Part shown: positions 20,378 to 20,639 of the stretch, one piece after another
Layout of the letters: each line of letters begins with the position of its first letter
How positions within the stretch are numbered: the first letter of the stretch is position 1
Source: an uncultured Candidatus Melainabacteria bacterium
GTDB lineage: Bacteria; Cyanobacteriota; Vampirovibrionia; Gastranaerophilales; Gastranaerophilaceae
Assembly (NCBI GenBank): GCA_937891325.1
Contig: CALAFU010000211.1
Span: 1-20,639 of the forward strand
Direction: 5' to 3'
DNA: 20,639 bases
Made by a program: the position numbers and the translations under genes
Notes under the pieces: model-generated
What the model saw: only the letters and a program-made list of their open reading frames with translations
What the model was told of the DNA's origin: nothing
The model's database searches: none

Positions 20378-20639
20378 TTATGCAACTAAATCGTTCAATT
20401 CTACAAAATATTTGATATATTGTTTAGTAAATAAGTTATTTAATTTACCAAACAATCTTAATTTATTCATTTTCAAAAGCTTTCCGTCTCCGCAAACAAC
20501 TGTCAAGGAACGAGTTTCATCATCTTTTTCAACAATTGTTCCTGCGGTCGTAAACTCTGTATTATTATCTAAAATTTCTAATTCGTATGGATTTGGTGTA
20601 AAAAATTTGTTCTTATACGAAAAATAAGTTTTAGACCAC
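20378..20639 (-). CDS. 3' part of an unidentified gene, cut by the window edge
   Basis: The minus-strand frame enters from beyond base 639 of the last kilobase and ends at TAA 20378-20380, giving 86 residues. It includes FFTPNPYELEILDNN, AGTIVEKDDE and LTVVCGDGKLLKMNKLRLFGK. The spacing of 'GTIVE...VCGDGKLL' recalls the small beta domain at the C-terminus of formyltransferases such as Fmt, but the typical PWPGA motif is absent, so this is only a weak suggestion. The plus-strand frame over the same region is a shadow with no start signal. See the following entry for the open frame beyond its stop. Confidence 0.4.
   Translation of the reverse strand, partial: WSKTYFSYKNKFFTPNPYELEILDNNTEFTTAGTIVEKDDETRSLTVVCGDGKLLKMNKLRLFGKLNNLFTKQYIKYFVELNDLVA

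Noticed and set aside
20319..20627. Plus-strand 102-codon frame at the right edge
   Set aside because: No ribosome binding site, and the minus strand carries protein-like sequence with local codon use; this is its shadow.
1..20639. CRISPR arrays, tRNA or rRNA genes, transposases, riboswitches
   Set aside because: No regularly spaced repeats, no tRNA-like cloverleaf or CCA-ended spacer, no transposase motifs, and no FMN or other riboswitch core upstream of ribD or hom were seen.

Overview
The window is about 20.6 kb of AT-rich (visibly near one third GC), gene-dense bacterial chromosome. Gene content is housekeeping: translation and ribosome assembly, chaperones, threonine, riboflavin and glycogen metabolism, cell wall. 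Low GC, clear AGGAGG ribosome binding sites next to genes with none, the short GT35 phosphorylase and the general gene set would fit a gut Gastranaerophilales (non-photosynthetic Cyanobacteria/Melainabacteria) or another low-GC gut lineage. That placement is inference; no rRNA gene is present to fix it.

Layout. 1-377: 3' end of der with its terminator. 544-4314 (minus): grpE, dnaJ, a secreted beta-propeller protein and an O-methyltransferase, read as one chaperone-led operon. 4518-6539 (plus): groES-groEL, divergent from grpE across a 203-bp promoter region holding an inverted repeat but no CIRCE element. 6690-7287: a type II toxin-antitoxin pair (ribbon-helix-helix antitoxin, RelE/ParE toxin) with palindromic operator sites, lying between two almost identical 32-bp terminators. 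7299-7955 (minus): an L,D-transpeptidase-fold protein without a visible signal peptide. 8054-9046: a family 9 glycosyltransferase. 9212-10900: a short alpha-glucan phosphorylase whose PLP-lysine position is serine.

10951-11206, between glgP and comM, is the most interesting stretch. It encodes a 24-residue hydrophobic peptide behind a near-perfect Shine-Dalgarno sequence. A consensus promoter on the opposite strand reads back into it, and an intrinsic terminator for that antisense RNA lies inside the peptide's own reading frame. This is the architecture of a type I toxin-antitoxin system of the TxpA/RatA or BsrG/SR4 kind, and I do not recognise it as a described family.

11207-14246: comM-like ATPase and miaB, with a Lys-rich 45-codon reading frame on the minus strand between them. 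14252-14420: a self-contained tiny transcription unit (promoter, 29-codon frame, terminator). 14472-14798: a 75-residue orphan under a palindromic promoter. 14820-17222: hom-thrC (homoserine to threonine; homoserine kinase is not in the window). 17219-18271 (minus): ribD. 18322-18996: UPF0173 metallo-hydrolase. 18986-19981 (minus): a large GNAT-like protein. 20120-20639 (minus): an unidentified gene cut by the window edge and carrying an in-frame stop.

Several genes (miaB, the 45-codon frame, ribD, the GNAT-like gene) show a -10 box exactly six bases before the ATG and no Shine-Dalgarno sequence, which suggests leaderless mRNAs alongside SD-led ones.
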